Made by a program: the position numbers and the translations under genes. Source: Moniliella sp. 'wahieum' (taxonomy: Eukaryota > Basidiomycota > Moniliellomycetes > Moniliellales > Moniliellaceae). From it: a stretch of DNA of 64,000 bases. The stretch spans positions 186,001-250,000 of the forward strand of contig RSEE01000040.1 of NCBI GenBank assembly GCA_003971905.1. The letters run 5' to 3'. Within the stretch, counting starts at the first letter, position 1; each line of letters begins with the position of its first letter. Below are positions 20,761 to 31,364 of this stretch, piece after piece. Under the pieces are notes generated by a model, which saw nothing but the letters and a program-made list of their open reading frames with translations, was not told where the DNA came from and searched no databases.

Positions 20761-23700
20761 CGACCTAGGGATACTCGAGACATGCCACTTGATTGAATAT
20801 TGACCTGCCAGTGCTGATTTATGCTCTGAGTACGTCTGAGATCTGAGATCGGGTTTCTAGGTATGGTGGGGCCCGCGGTCCCGTAGGGTCCCGCCACAGG
20901 CCAAGGCGCCTTACCGGCCGTAAAGTATTTGCAGTAAGTACAGTGAGTAAAGTATATATCACGCACACTCCCCCTCTTTTATTGGCTGTGCCCAGCCCGC
21001 TGCTGCCTCTTGTCACAGTCGGGCTAAGGCGAGGGAGATCAGAATCGGACTAGGCCAAGGGGTGTAGCAATCGTTCATGGGGAAGAAGTAAGAGCAGAAG
21101 ACATGGTGCGAAGTGGAAGGAACAGGGAAGGAGCGAGAGACGCTCGAGACGAAGAAATTGGAAATGGGAGCGAGATCAGCCAAACTATGACACCTCTTGT
21201 CGTCCCATCCTCATTTGCGGGGTAGCGAATAAGGCAAGAGGGAGAAGGGGGATACGAACTGAATGAGAGTGCGGTAGCCATGTGGACGGTCAAGGAGAAC
21301 CATCGCCTGGAATGAGGCTCGTTAGTTAGATCCTTCCAGCGCTCTCAAACATCTTATTGTTAGCCGCCCCATCGCCAGCCCCTCTCCCTACCGGACTCAG
21401 CTCGGCCCCCGAGCCGCAGGCGAGCAAAAGTGTTTGGAAAAGGGGGTGCATCGACTTCGTCAGTGAAATGGGAACACTGGGCTGTATGGATCGCGTCCTG
21501 CACCAGACCGGACACTGTTTTTGCTGTGCGGCCCCTCAGCCAATGCTGCGCAGACCCTGGTCCCAAAAACATTGGACGGCTTTGACGGGGGTATGGGGCT
21601 ACTTGGATAACACGGTCTAGTACTCAGGCTCCATCGTACCGTTGGCCCACCGCAGGAATTGTATACTGACGACAGCAGTTACAACAAGCGATGGGACAGC
21701 AAGGTCACTTCTGGCCTGGCAGTCTAAGCTTTTGGAGCCTTATTGGTTGGCTTGCACTCAGCCAAGCAGCGCGTGGTGGGCTGCCACACGGGCAACTCGA
21801 AGAATGTGTCGCCGAGTAAGGGTGTGTCCCCCAAGGTACGGGGCACTACGTGAACTGTCGGTGGGGCCTGGTTGTTTCCCGGAAGATGCTCCTTTCGCAC
21901 TTCGATGTGACTTGTCCGTGGCAACAGTCGCCTGCATCAACACGAGCCGTTGGTGTTTCGCTGAAGGAACGCGCCATGTTTTGCTTGCACCTACCACTAT
22001 ATATATGTGAGAGCAACCGAGCGGGTATTGTCGTCCCTGTGTCCATTAAAGGGTGTGGACAGGGTCTCCGACACCCACACCAAGAACCTCGGATACAAAG
22101 TCCTTTGAGCCGCGGCGCGTCCGCAACTTCGAACCTATTCCTGATCTCCCACCACTGGCCACTCCGGTACCTAGGTTTTGGTGTGGAGTGAGCTCGAAAG
22201 CTGGAAAAAAACCGTCGGTAGCGTCCAATTGGACGGGTGGGGAAGGTGTGACGCCACACTGGTCTGTATAATGGCGCCGGTAGCCCAGGCCCGGGTGAGT
22301 CATTTCGGTGCATTCCTTCCAATATTCCTTCATGTGGAAGGCAGGAATATTCTCTAGCCTCTGTAGCTCATGTACAACACAATACACCATCAACTATCTG
22401 CTCTCTGAATGGGGGATGAAGAGGGTCTTCGTCGTGGGGCTCCAAGCGGTTATAATACTACTACTATAGCACTCAGCAATATTTGGCCACAGCCTGGTGG
22501 TGTAGTACCCACACGTGTTTTGTCATCTTATGGCGAGGGGGATTGAAAAGCGCTTAATTGCTGTCCAGATGCTCCTGGTGAACTTGCCATTCTTGTCGCC
22601 TTCTGCGTCCTTTTTCTCCTCAACAGTTCTCCCACACACATCCTACAATGTTGCTGTGCCGTCATATGTAAACGTATGTAAACGCATTGGCCACGACGTG
22701 TACGCGCGTCGGTGTGGGCACCCAAAGTGGGGATCAGATAGTTGCTGAGACCCCATTAGCCATACTACGCGCCGGGGGCACAGAATCCTAAGTTTAGAGT
22801 GAGTAATCGCGTCTGTTCCCATCCAAAACGGGGGCATGCTCATCATGCAGCTCATATGCGCTCGTACGTATGCCCAAAAGCGAATGTCCATTTTTCAATA
22901 CCCTACCATTACCGCCCCCCCCCGGATTTGTCCACACTCTATATACTACTGAGGAAAGCGTCCATCTTGACCATTATATCCCCTTCCCAGTTCCTTCTCC
23001 CACCTCATGGTGCGCAGCAAGTGGCCAAGCTGGGTCGGAATACAGTACCTCCATATATATACTAAGACGCAGTGTGTGTCTCCTTGAATGATTAGCCGGG
23101 TTCCTAAGTAGATGTGCTATCCAACCTGGGCATGTCCTGCTTGTTTTTCGTGCACCTTGCAATGTCCCACAGCCCATTCCGGCCGCGCCAATCATCCCTC
23201 TTCTCATACAGGTATAGTTAGGACCACGAGAGTGAGTCCAGGAGTCTTGAATCCGGTCCCAGTCGCGTTCGACGTGTTTCGCAGCTGAAGTATATTTGCT
23301 TCTCGTTCCTCGACTCTTACTACTGTGCATTTGTCCTTCTTGTGCAATACCCCTAAGGCAAGGTGTGTGTGTGTTGGGGGGGGGGAGGTTGAATCGATTC
23401 TATTCTTCTCCCCCCTTCCCCCATCCGGCTCGTCTTTCTTTCGTTATACCTTCGGCTTCCCACCAGGACCAGCGCGCCACACAACGTCCAACTGGCACAC
23501 TGGGCTCGATCCCGGCCACCCCGCGGCCGGCACGCTACTTATACTACCCTGGCCTTGGTTTCCCGTTCATGCTTGTTGGGGAGCCATTAGCACCGAATGC
23601 GACACCCTTGCACGCGCTAAACCTTGGGCAACTTGCCTCGGGCCTTGGTGTTTGGGTTTGCAGCAGGGTTGCGAGCCGTTCTGCGTTCATCCATCATCGC

Positions 23701-23770
23701 CTGTAATGTGGCCCCCGAGCGGGCACGTGGACAACTGGTCAAGTGGACAGGTGGACAGGTTACAGATGGA

Positions 23771-23813
23771 CAGGTAGACAGGTAGACAGGTAGACAGGTA
23801 GACAGGTAGACAG
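23771..23813. repeat. 8-bp tandem repeat, unit GGTAGACA (about 5 copies)
   Basis: Exact copies, preceded by related GTGGACAG units. It differs from the dominant 7-bp family in period and lacks a palindrome. Confidence 0.9.
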
Positions 23814-24440
23814 TGGTCAAGAGGGCAAGCCTGCGTTAGCTCACAAGCATCCTAGTACACTAGCACACTAGCTAACCTGATGCCGCACCAACCTCGCACG
23901 CGAGACAAGCGGACGCGAACCCAAGGCAAGCAAGGCCGTGCCATCTACGTACCCGGCGGCGTGCGTGCCAGGTGAGCAGGCCCAGGAGCAGGGAGAGCAA
24001 CGGGGTCACCGGTCAGGGCAAGTGGGGCTAGGCGTCGGCGCTGGCATGCTACGAGGACACGTCAGGCGTAGGGCAGCGCCCTTCTCGCCCACATGGATAC
24101 GCAAGACCAAGATGGAAGCCCGAGAGAGAGGCCAAGGGAAGGATGTGTGCAGGGGAGCATAAAAGAGACGGTGAAACCGGGTCAAAAGGATGGACAACGT
24201 ACAGCGAGCGCGGTAGGGTAGGGTACGGGTACGAGGCGTGGAGAGTGGAATAGGATGGGGACGGCTAGGGGAGGGAGGGCCCTCGGGGGAAAGGGTGGGG
24301 GGTGGGGGGCAGGAAAGAAAGAAAACAAGAAAAAAAGAAAAACAAAGAAAACGTAGGTGAAGGTGCAACGGGGGATCACGGGGTGCGTGGGAGGTGGTTC
24401 GCGAAGACGAGGGAGAAGGGGACGAAAGAATAAAAGGACG

Positions 24441-27147
24441 CTAAGCGAGTGCGTTGCGTTTGCCCTCCCTCTTCGGTACCTCTTCCCTCTCCCGCCTGCA
24501 TCGGGCCTCCGGCCCCAACGGGAGAGATAGATAAAAAAAGGTATCAGAGCACGTGTCCGGCAAACCGGTGGGTCCAGGTGGGCCCTGGCACCGCTCCTTC
24601 GTTGATTCCGCTGGACTGGGCGGACAAGGAAGTCCCCCCCCAGGCCTGGCCCTCGGCCCGGGCATCTCGCCCATCGAACCCAGAGGGAACAAGAGAGGGT
24701 CCACATCAAACTCGCCATGGCTCGGTCCAGGTCCTGCCGACGTTCCTGTTCCTGACACTGGCGACGCACCCGACCGAGGACCTTCCGTACCAAGGGCCGG
24801 ATATAAATGGAGCCCCAGCTCCGTCTCGGGGATAGGACGCGAGGCTCCTTCCTGTTGGTCGGGGTCGCGGCTGGCCAGGGACCAAGGGGCTCGCCGCTGG
24901 AACTGAGCCAAGGCAATGAAGGAGACATGGTGGTGGTGGATTGCGAGGTCGAATACGACGATAGGAAGGCTGCCGTGCCCGTCTGGGACGCTGGCGAGGG
25001 CGCTTTCGCTCTTGGATCGGGAGGAGATAGGACGGTGGAAGTGGGAGAAGGCTGGGGCTTGGGCGGATGCTGGGAAGCAGGGGGAACGGTGCCCAAGCCC
25101 AAGCCCGCACCAGACCCAGAACCGGAACCGGACCCCGGGGGCAGCGAAGGTGGATCCTGGGCAGGTACGGGGGATGGGGTCGAAGGCAAGGCAGACGCTG
25201 GCGTCGCACTGGGGGCAGCGGCAGCGTGACTGTGCGTGGAATCAAGGCGGGCAATGCATGTATCACCCTCTTGGCGATGATGACGATTGAGCGCATCAAG
25301 CCGAGCAAACATCTTGCCACAGTATTCGCACGCGTGCGGGCGGATGTTCAGATGCTACGATCGCGCCAGGAAGATGGTCAGCGAGCCAAGTTGCCAGCAG
25401 CTAAGAAAAAGAAAGAGAGAACAAAGAGCGTACCAGTTTCTCATGTCGACGCTGATCATGCGCACGAGCAAAGGAGCGTTCACAGTACCGACAAGCATAC
25501 GGGCGCTCATCGGTGTGGGAGCGCAAATGGCCTCGGAGATTGAGCGCCGGGTAAAGGAACTTTCGCACCCAGGCACCGGGCACTTGAACGGCGCTGCTGC
25601 CTTCCGCCGGGAAACGGATGCGGCCTTGGTTTTGGCCGTGGTGACTTTGAGATTGTGAATGGGGCGATCAACGAGACTGAGCTCTGCCAACCCAACGTCC
25701 GAATTGGGCCAGAGAGCTGAGCCGACCCGGGACCATAGTTGGAGCCTGCCGAGTTGCCACTGGCGACCGACTGGGGCGCTGACAGAACACTGGGACTGGC
25801 CAAGCATGGGCGAGCCCGAGGCACGCGAGTCGGCGACGCTGGCAGGCCGCGACAAGCCATGTTCCGATCCCACGGGAGAGGTGATGCTACCGGGTGAATA
25901 GGGGTAGGGAGAGCAAGCGTGGCGAGGGTACCAGCGCCTCCAGGGACGCGGGGACTGTGGCCCGGGGAACGGTCGGAAGTGGCAGACGGGCTACGGCGAT
26001 GAACATTGGTGTCCAATCGATAAGGATGGGGCCGGGGTTGCCCCCCGCCCCAGCAGACGGGGTGAAAGCGGGGAGGTGAGGTGGCCATCAGGCCCAACAC
26101 GCGGGTGGGCCTCGGCCTCGCTTGGGCTGGGCCGGGTGGGCGCGAGAGCGGTGGGAAGGGCCAGCATGGGAAGGCATCGAATGGGTGGCGGGAGGGCAGC
26201 AGTGACTGCTCGTTGCCAAGCCGAGCGGGTGCCAGATCGGCGCCGGGGAGGGATCGAAGCTGAATGTCAATCGGTCCAGGCCAAGCGAGACGGGGAGCTG
26301 GTCGAGGGGCTCGGGGGCAGATGGAGCGGGGGGGAGATAGGAGGGTGGGAAGGGGGGGTTCGACTGGGAGGAGTCGTGCGCGTGTTGGTGCTGGTCTTGG
26401 GGTGGGTTCGGAGGGTGGTAGGGGCCTGAGGTGGAGGGGGAGGGTGAGGGTGAGGTGAGGGTGAGCGTTGCTGCGGCGGGGCGGGCGGCCGTGGAGTTGG
26501 GTGGGCTGGTGTGGGTGCTCGTAGGCCGAGGCGTCATGCGGGGGAGGAGGCTGGATGGACGGGGTATAGGAGGAAGGGGGCAAAGTCAAGCGAGTCGGGC
26601 AGGGTGGGGGGCGGGACGCTGGGGAAGAGGGTGTCCTTGTCGAGGCCGAGGAACTGCTTGAATTGGTCGTACGAGTCCTGCCGCTTCGCATCGCCGGCAG
26701 CAGCCGAGGCAGGTGCGGGATCGGGTGGCACCGGGGGGGCGGGGCGGGGGCCAATACCGACGCCGACGGCGGCACGGGCGCAGACACGCGCCGTGTCCGA
26801 GGCGCCCAAGTAGGGGTCGTACAAAGGCAGCGCAGACGACTGCAGCGATGCGTCTGCCGGTGCCTCCCTGATGGGCCGAGGATCAGCGAGGACAAGACAC
26901 CGGCACGGAACGGGTGCTCGTATCGGTCCTGCATCGCCGGATCGTATGAAACGGAGGCGTAGCGGGCCGGGTCATAGTCGGAGCGATGGGACCGAGCGAG
27001 GAGATCAGTGGGAGCAAGGCCAGGTCGGTCTGGTTCCAGACGGGGCATGGTGGCTGTGCTGGGCCGCTGTGGGCGCTGGGGGGAATGTGCGCGCTGTGGG
27101 CATGAATGCTGAAGCCGATGGGGGGCGGTGGAGGGGCGCATCGACAT
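24441..27147 (-). CDS. C2H2 zinc-finger transcription factor, Crz1-like finger array
   Basis: Likely sequence-specific regulator. Start Met at 27147 (MSMRPSTAPHRLQ). The N-terminal about 500 residues are Pro/Ser/Ala-rich and frame-uncertain, with coding-like pieces such as DYDPARYASVSYDPAMQDRY and DSYDQFKQFLGLDKDTLF. Three C2H2 fingers lie near 25,240-25,590: CPVPGCESSFTRR..LRGHLRSH, then YACRYCERSFARAHDQRRHE, an intron beginning GTACGCTC, and HACEYCGKMFARLDALNRHH. The pattern ..HLRxHTxERP..C..C.xxFARxHDxxRHE..FARxDALxRH resembles fungal Crz1/Prz1 calcineurin-responsive factors. That is a family resemblance, not proof of orthology. A Ser/Pro/Gly-rich tail runs to the stop at 24441. Frames change at least four times. 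Confidence 0.72.
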
Positions 27148-27988
27148 GAGCACGGCAAGCGCAATGGGAGCGGCAGGCAGTGGCAGCGGCGGGGATGGGG
27201 ATGGGGACGAGGCCGACGTGGGCGAGGGCGAGGGCGAGGGCGAGGGCGAGGGGGCGAGGGGGGCGGGAAGAGCAGGAGCGCCCAGCAGGCAACCGCACCA
27301 AGAAGGCAGACACGAGCAGGCCGAGGGAGGCAGGGAGGGGGCAGGCGGCCGGGGGAGGCGTAGGAGGAGGCCAGGGCGGGGGCTGGCTGGGCGCCGCTTC
27401 TTTTTCCTTCGTGGCGGCTGGGACAGTGGACGCTGGCGCATGCCATGGGCCACGCAGCCCAGCGCACCCGCCTGCCTGCCCTCGCCTCGCCGCGGGGGCA
27501 CGCCACCGCGCCAGTGTCCGCCGGTGCCTGTCACACCGCGCATGGCACATGTCGCTGTCACCGGTTGCCAGTCCCACGCCCCCGGCTGCCCCGGCTGCCC
27601 CCGTGCGGCAGTCATGCATCCGTCGGCGGGTAGCGCGTTGGCGGCAGAGCTGCCGTCTGCTGCAGGGCGCGTGCCAGGGTGGCGCGGCGGCAGTAGGCGA
27701 AGCCAAGCGCTCAGCCAGGCCGCCACTCGCTACCCGCCAGCCACTGCCAGCGACTGCGGCTGTGGCACCCCGGACATACGCACCCTGGCGCCCCAGGGCA
27801 CCCACCCACCGCGGGCCGGCCCTCTCGCCGCCACCTCTGAGCATGGCCTCGCGGCCGATGTCCTCATCCATGCGTGGGAAGCACTGCGAGCTGGGTACCC
27901 GTCCCTCCAGAGCCCCAGATCCCTCTCCGTCTGCGCTGTCTGCCTGGGGCCTCGCCGGGGACATGGCTACGCACCAGATGTATGATGT

Positions 27989-28032
27989 CTGATGCATGAT
28001 GCATGATGCATGATGCCTGATGCATGATGCCT
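27989..28032. repeat. Heptamer array, unit ATGCAT+G with GATGCCT variants
   Basis: Six units in strict 7-bp register; same unit as at 15,025. Confidence 0.92.
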
Positions 28033-28120
28033 GGAGGGGCGGGGGGTTGGGTTTGAAATTGGACGGCAGAGTGGCAGAGTGCTTGCGCAGGGGCGGCGCA
28101 AAGCTCAGGCGGCGGAGCTC

Positions 28121-28147
28121 AGTGACTAGTGACTAGTGACTAGTGAG
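28121..28147. repeat. Heptamer array, unit ACTAGT+G (about 3.5 copies)
   Basis: Exact GACTAGT copies; the hexamer ACTAGT is palindromic. Confidence 0.92.
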
Positions 28148-28320
28148 CGCTGAGCGCGCTGAAGCCACCTGCCATCTGAAAGCTCGGCAGCTTGCAGCCT
28201 GAGCCGGTTAGCATGCTGCACGCGTGTGCGCGAGCTGCCGCTGCGGCATCACACCGCGAGGATAGAGCACACCATGTGCATCTCCTCCCGCTCTGCCCGG
28301 GGTTGCGCGGGGCTGCCCAG

Positions 28321-28366
28321 CACTAGTCAAGCTAGTCACTAGTCACCGGTCACCGCTAGTCACTGA
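28321..28366. repeat. Mixed heptamer array, ACTAGT+C, GCTAGT+C and ACCGGT+C
   Basis: Different hexamers share one 7-bp register with C as spacer. This shows that units of different sequence can replace one another within an array. Confidence 0.85.
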
Positions 28367-28463
28367 CAGCCCGGCAGACTAGCCGAGGCACTGGACTAGA
28401 GGGCCTAGTGACTCCTCCCTAGTGACTAGCGTGATCTGACTGGTCGGACTGTGACTTCCTGGT

Positions 28464-28480
28464 GACGCGTGACGCGTGAC
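28464..28480. repeat. Heptamer array, unit ACGCGT+G
   Basis: GACGCGT twice then GAC; the hexamer ACGCGT is palindromic. Confidence 0.8.
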
Positions 28481-29620
28481 GGGCCTGCCTACGCTGGCCT
28501 CGCCCGCAGCCTGAATAAACCACCCGGTGCTTTGCCCGCGCAGTGCTTACGTCATGCCCTCCATCGTCCCCCTCTCGTCGGCCTCATCGACATCCATCTG
28601 ATCGATCATCTCGCCCCATCCCGATTCAGCTGACTGACTCTCACATCTCATCTCACCCCACTCGGAGGTCGAATGGAATGTCCAGCAGGCCAGGACGGAA
28701 AACGTGATCCTGGTGCCCCGCTCGTCTCCCAATCACATTCATAGCACGAGTGGGTACGGAAGACCTACATCAATACCACGCCGCATTTTTCTCACATCAA
28801 TCGACCAGTGTTCAAGAAGAGAGAGACGAGGTGGCTCTATGCGGCTCCTCATGCCAGTCAGAAGCTCACAACAGGGAAAGTAGGCGGATGTAGTTGAAAC
28901 GCATATTAGCTGTGCGTAAGCTCGCCCGTGGTGTTCTTGCGTTCGTCGCACTGCTGTTGAGTCTCTCGAGGATATATCATAGTAGTTCATCCGTCGTACA
29001 GCCTCCTCTTCGTATCATGCCGCGACTTTTTTCATATCTGGTTGCCAACGCTTTTGTGCCGTGCCTTGGAACCACCCGGAAAGCAGTATCCATAGGTAAG
29101 AACAACAGAGGTGACAATACTACTACCAGGGAAGGGCGGTATACCGTGGGATGAAATGAACGAGTATAGTGATTGTGGTCTGCCGCACTAGGTTCCTATG
29201 CCCCAAAGAAGTACAGGCTCATGATTGTGTCCATCGGAGTAGCCTCAGATCTCGTTGTCACGCCGGGAATCCCAATACCCACGCTATAGAGGAAATAATC
29301 AATCTATGCGTCTCACACGAAGAAGAGCAACCAATGTTAACGATGCCTTGACCAACAGTGTGCTATGCCCTCCGAAACCACACGCCATCATTATTATGCT
29401 ACCAATAACCAACAAAAGTGCTTTCTCTCCCTCTCCCCAGCCCAAAGTCTTACATCCGCTTTATATAAATAGTGTCTTTGGTGACGAAAACTGATGAAAA
29501 GGGCGAAATGGGATGGAATCATGACACACAGGCCCGTGCGTTGGAACATCAGGTACAGACCCTGTTGAGGGGGGGAAAGGATTGTAAAAGTTCACCTTAC
29601 TACTAGTTGCTGCTACAGAG

Positions 29621-29637
29621 GTGATGCATGATGCATG
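29621..29637. repeat. Short ATGCAT+G heptamer array
   Basis: Two GATGCAT copies within GTGATGCATGATGCATGG; third site of this unit in the window. Confidence 0.75.
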
Positions 29638-30100
29638 GTGGGAGAAGGCGGACACTTTTTGCGTATGTTACCAGGGACGCACTCAAGAACCGTTTTTCCC
29701 CCTGGTTTTGACGACGCGAGGATACTACGGCACCAAGACGGCGGGCAAGTTGTTTGCGCATTGGAAGGAGTTGGCTACTAAGTCTCAGTGGAAATGGTTC
29801 CTCGCTCGTACGTCAACCACGTTCCTCCGTGTCCACACGCGCTTCCTAGGGTACGGGACCGGATGGCGAGAGCCGGAGGGTCCTGATATCCTGGCAATCC
29901 CCCTGGTTCCTTGACCTTAGTGGCGCTTCCAAACAACCCCCGCAAGATGAACGGTTCGGTTTAGACGTAGCGTTCCCCCTGTCCCAGCCTTAAGCTCTGT
30001 CAATGGAATGCACACAACATAGAGATCAGACGGGCTACTGAGTACATGCAATGTCAGATGTCAGTCAATCTCTGGTACGGCCGGTATTCGTCAAGCTTTT

Positions 30101-30116
30101 GAAGCTTGAAGCTTGA
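30101..30116. repeat. Short AAGCTT+G heptamer array
   Basis: GAAGCTT twice then GA, preceded by a lone AAGCTT at about 30,093. Confidence 0.8.
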
Positions 30117-30290
30117 ATGTTTAAGCGTGCATCAACATACGATAGTTACAAGGAGGGTTTCCACTTGGTGGACACTTGCCGCTACTGCGAAGGGCATACG
30201 CTTGAATGTAAGAATGGGCAAGGCACGAGAGGTGCGTGCGGAGGGTCGATGGGTGAGGACGAGGAGTCGGTCACCGGAGATCGCTCGGAA

Positions 30291-30398
30291 AGCTGTCGTC
30301 CGTTAACCCGGGATAGCTACGAGCTTCCAATGGGTTAAGGATTGAGAGCTGTCGTCCGTTGGACCGGGATAGCTACGAGCTTCCAATGGGCCAAGGAC
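30291..30398 (+). repeat. Tandem pair of a 56-bp hairpin-forming unit
   Basis: Copy 1 is 30,291-30,346 and copy 2 is 30,347 to about 30,398. They are near-identical except at paired positions: TTAACCC (30,303-30,309) with GGGTTAA (30,332-30,338) in copy 1, and TTGGACC (30,359-30,365) with GGGCCAA (30,388-30,394) in copy 2. The loop contains AGCT-ACG-AGCT in both. Two base pairs change together (A-T to G-C twice); a third position becomes an A/G mismatch. Confidence 0.9.
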
Positions 30399-31364
30399 TA
30401 GTGCAACAGTAGTAAACTGTGCACGACAGAGATAGCTTCTTGTAAGCTCCTGACGCTAGTCCAATCTTCAATGCAACAGGGAGAAGAGGAAAGAGGGGAA
30501 TTAGCTGCGCGCGCGCATGGGCGGAAAGTCGAGATGGCTTCCGCTTACCAGTGGCGTGACCGAAACAGTCGATGACTCGTGATAGAGTATCACGCATCCG
30601 CTAACATTGAATATCGTCCTCGCCCCCTGCAGGCACGACAGTGTGTTGGTGGACATCTCCCTGGATCAGTGAGAAAGCTCAACCACGCGGCTGTGGCAAG
30701 CAGCATCTAAACACATAGTAGTACTAGTACTACTTACTTAGTCCTACTAAGACTGATGTCTGTTGTAACAGAGGGGAGAGGGAGGGTGGGAAAAGATGGA
30801 ACTGGGAAACGTGTTATATGCTGCAGCGCAAGGGGCGGGGGCAGAAGATGAGAGAAGGAGGAAGGTGGGGCGCGCTTCAAGACTCAAGAAAAGAGGTACA
30901 AGAGGTAGGTAGTAGGACTTTCGTGCTAATAGTTTGCCCTCTGCACCCAGACTCGTAATCTCAGATTTCTCCACCCTTAATCTACACCCTTCCGAGCTAG
31001 ATCAGGACAGGACAGGCAGGCTGCAGGCCAGGAAAGAATGAACAAATGCCTGTGACAAGATAAGAGCGGGTGGGGGTGACATGGGGAGGGGGGTAGACAA
31101 CGAATCCTAGTTTGAACAAACTCAGCGCAAAAGGGAAAAGACGACAGAGGGGCGAAGGGGAAATCGGGGAAATCGGGGGAGTGGGGAGAGTGAGGAGAGT
31201 GGGTGCGGGGGTGGAGAGAGAGAGGGTATAGGGATACAGACCGATAGCAACATCCGTGATCCATCCGGGCGGCCTCTATCGGCGGGGGCAGCGGGAGCCG
31301 CGGGGCAGCGGTAGGAGAACGGGGTGAGGGGAGGAGGAGGAGGAGGGAGGGGAGGGGAGGGGGA

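Larger units (their letters stand above)
17278..24440. other. 7.2-kb gene-poor region with inverted repeats and dispersed elements
   Basis: No open frame here shows a recognised domain or stays coding-like for more than a short stretch. The region contains the 148-bp inverted-repeat pair, two more partial copies, many 7-bp arrays, an 8-bp GGTAGACA array and a pyrimidine-rich tract (about 18,930-19,500) preceded by a TATA-like CCTAAATAAGG at about 18,902. The part at 21,300-23,700 looks like relaxed, non-coding sequence. This may be a decayed mobile-element region, but no transposase, reverse transcriptase or integrase motif was seen. Confidence 0.5.
27148..31364. other. 4.2-kb repeat-bearing spacer between the zinc-finger gene and Wee1
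   Basis: No gene supported. GC-rich near 27.2-28.5 kb (upstream of the zinc-finger gene), AT-richer at 28.7-30.8 kb. Contains several 7-bp arrays and a 56-bp tandem duplication, listed separately. A purine-rich tract near 31,140-31,360 is probably the Wee1 3' UTR. Confidence 0.5.

Noticed and set aside
17278-24440. Autonomous transposon or LTR retroelement
   Set aside because: No reverse transcriptase, integrase, RNase H or transposase motif in any frame; only short terminal-like repeats are present.
25507-27726. 739-codon open frame on the minus strand, taken as one continuous protein
   Set aside because: Its Pro/Arg/Ser composition comes from high GC. The zinc fingers and the convincing N-terminal pieces lie in other frames, so it is mostly a mixture of true and shadow sequence.
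26883-27992. Several long overlapping frames on both strands upstream of the zinc-finger gene
   Set aside because: Extreme GC yields long stop-free frames on both strands; none has a motif or consistent composition.
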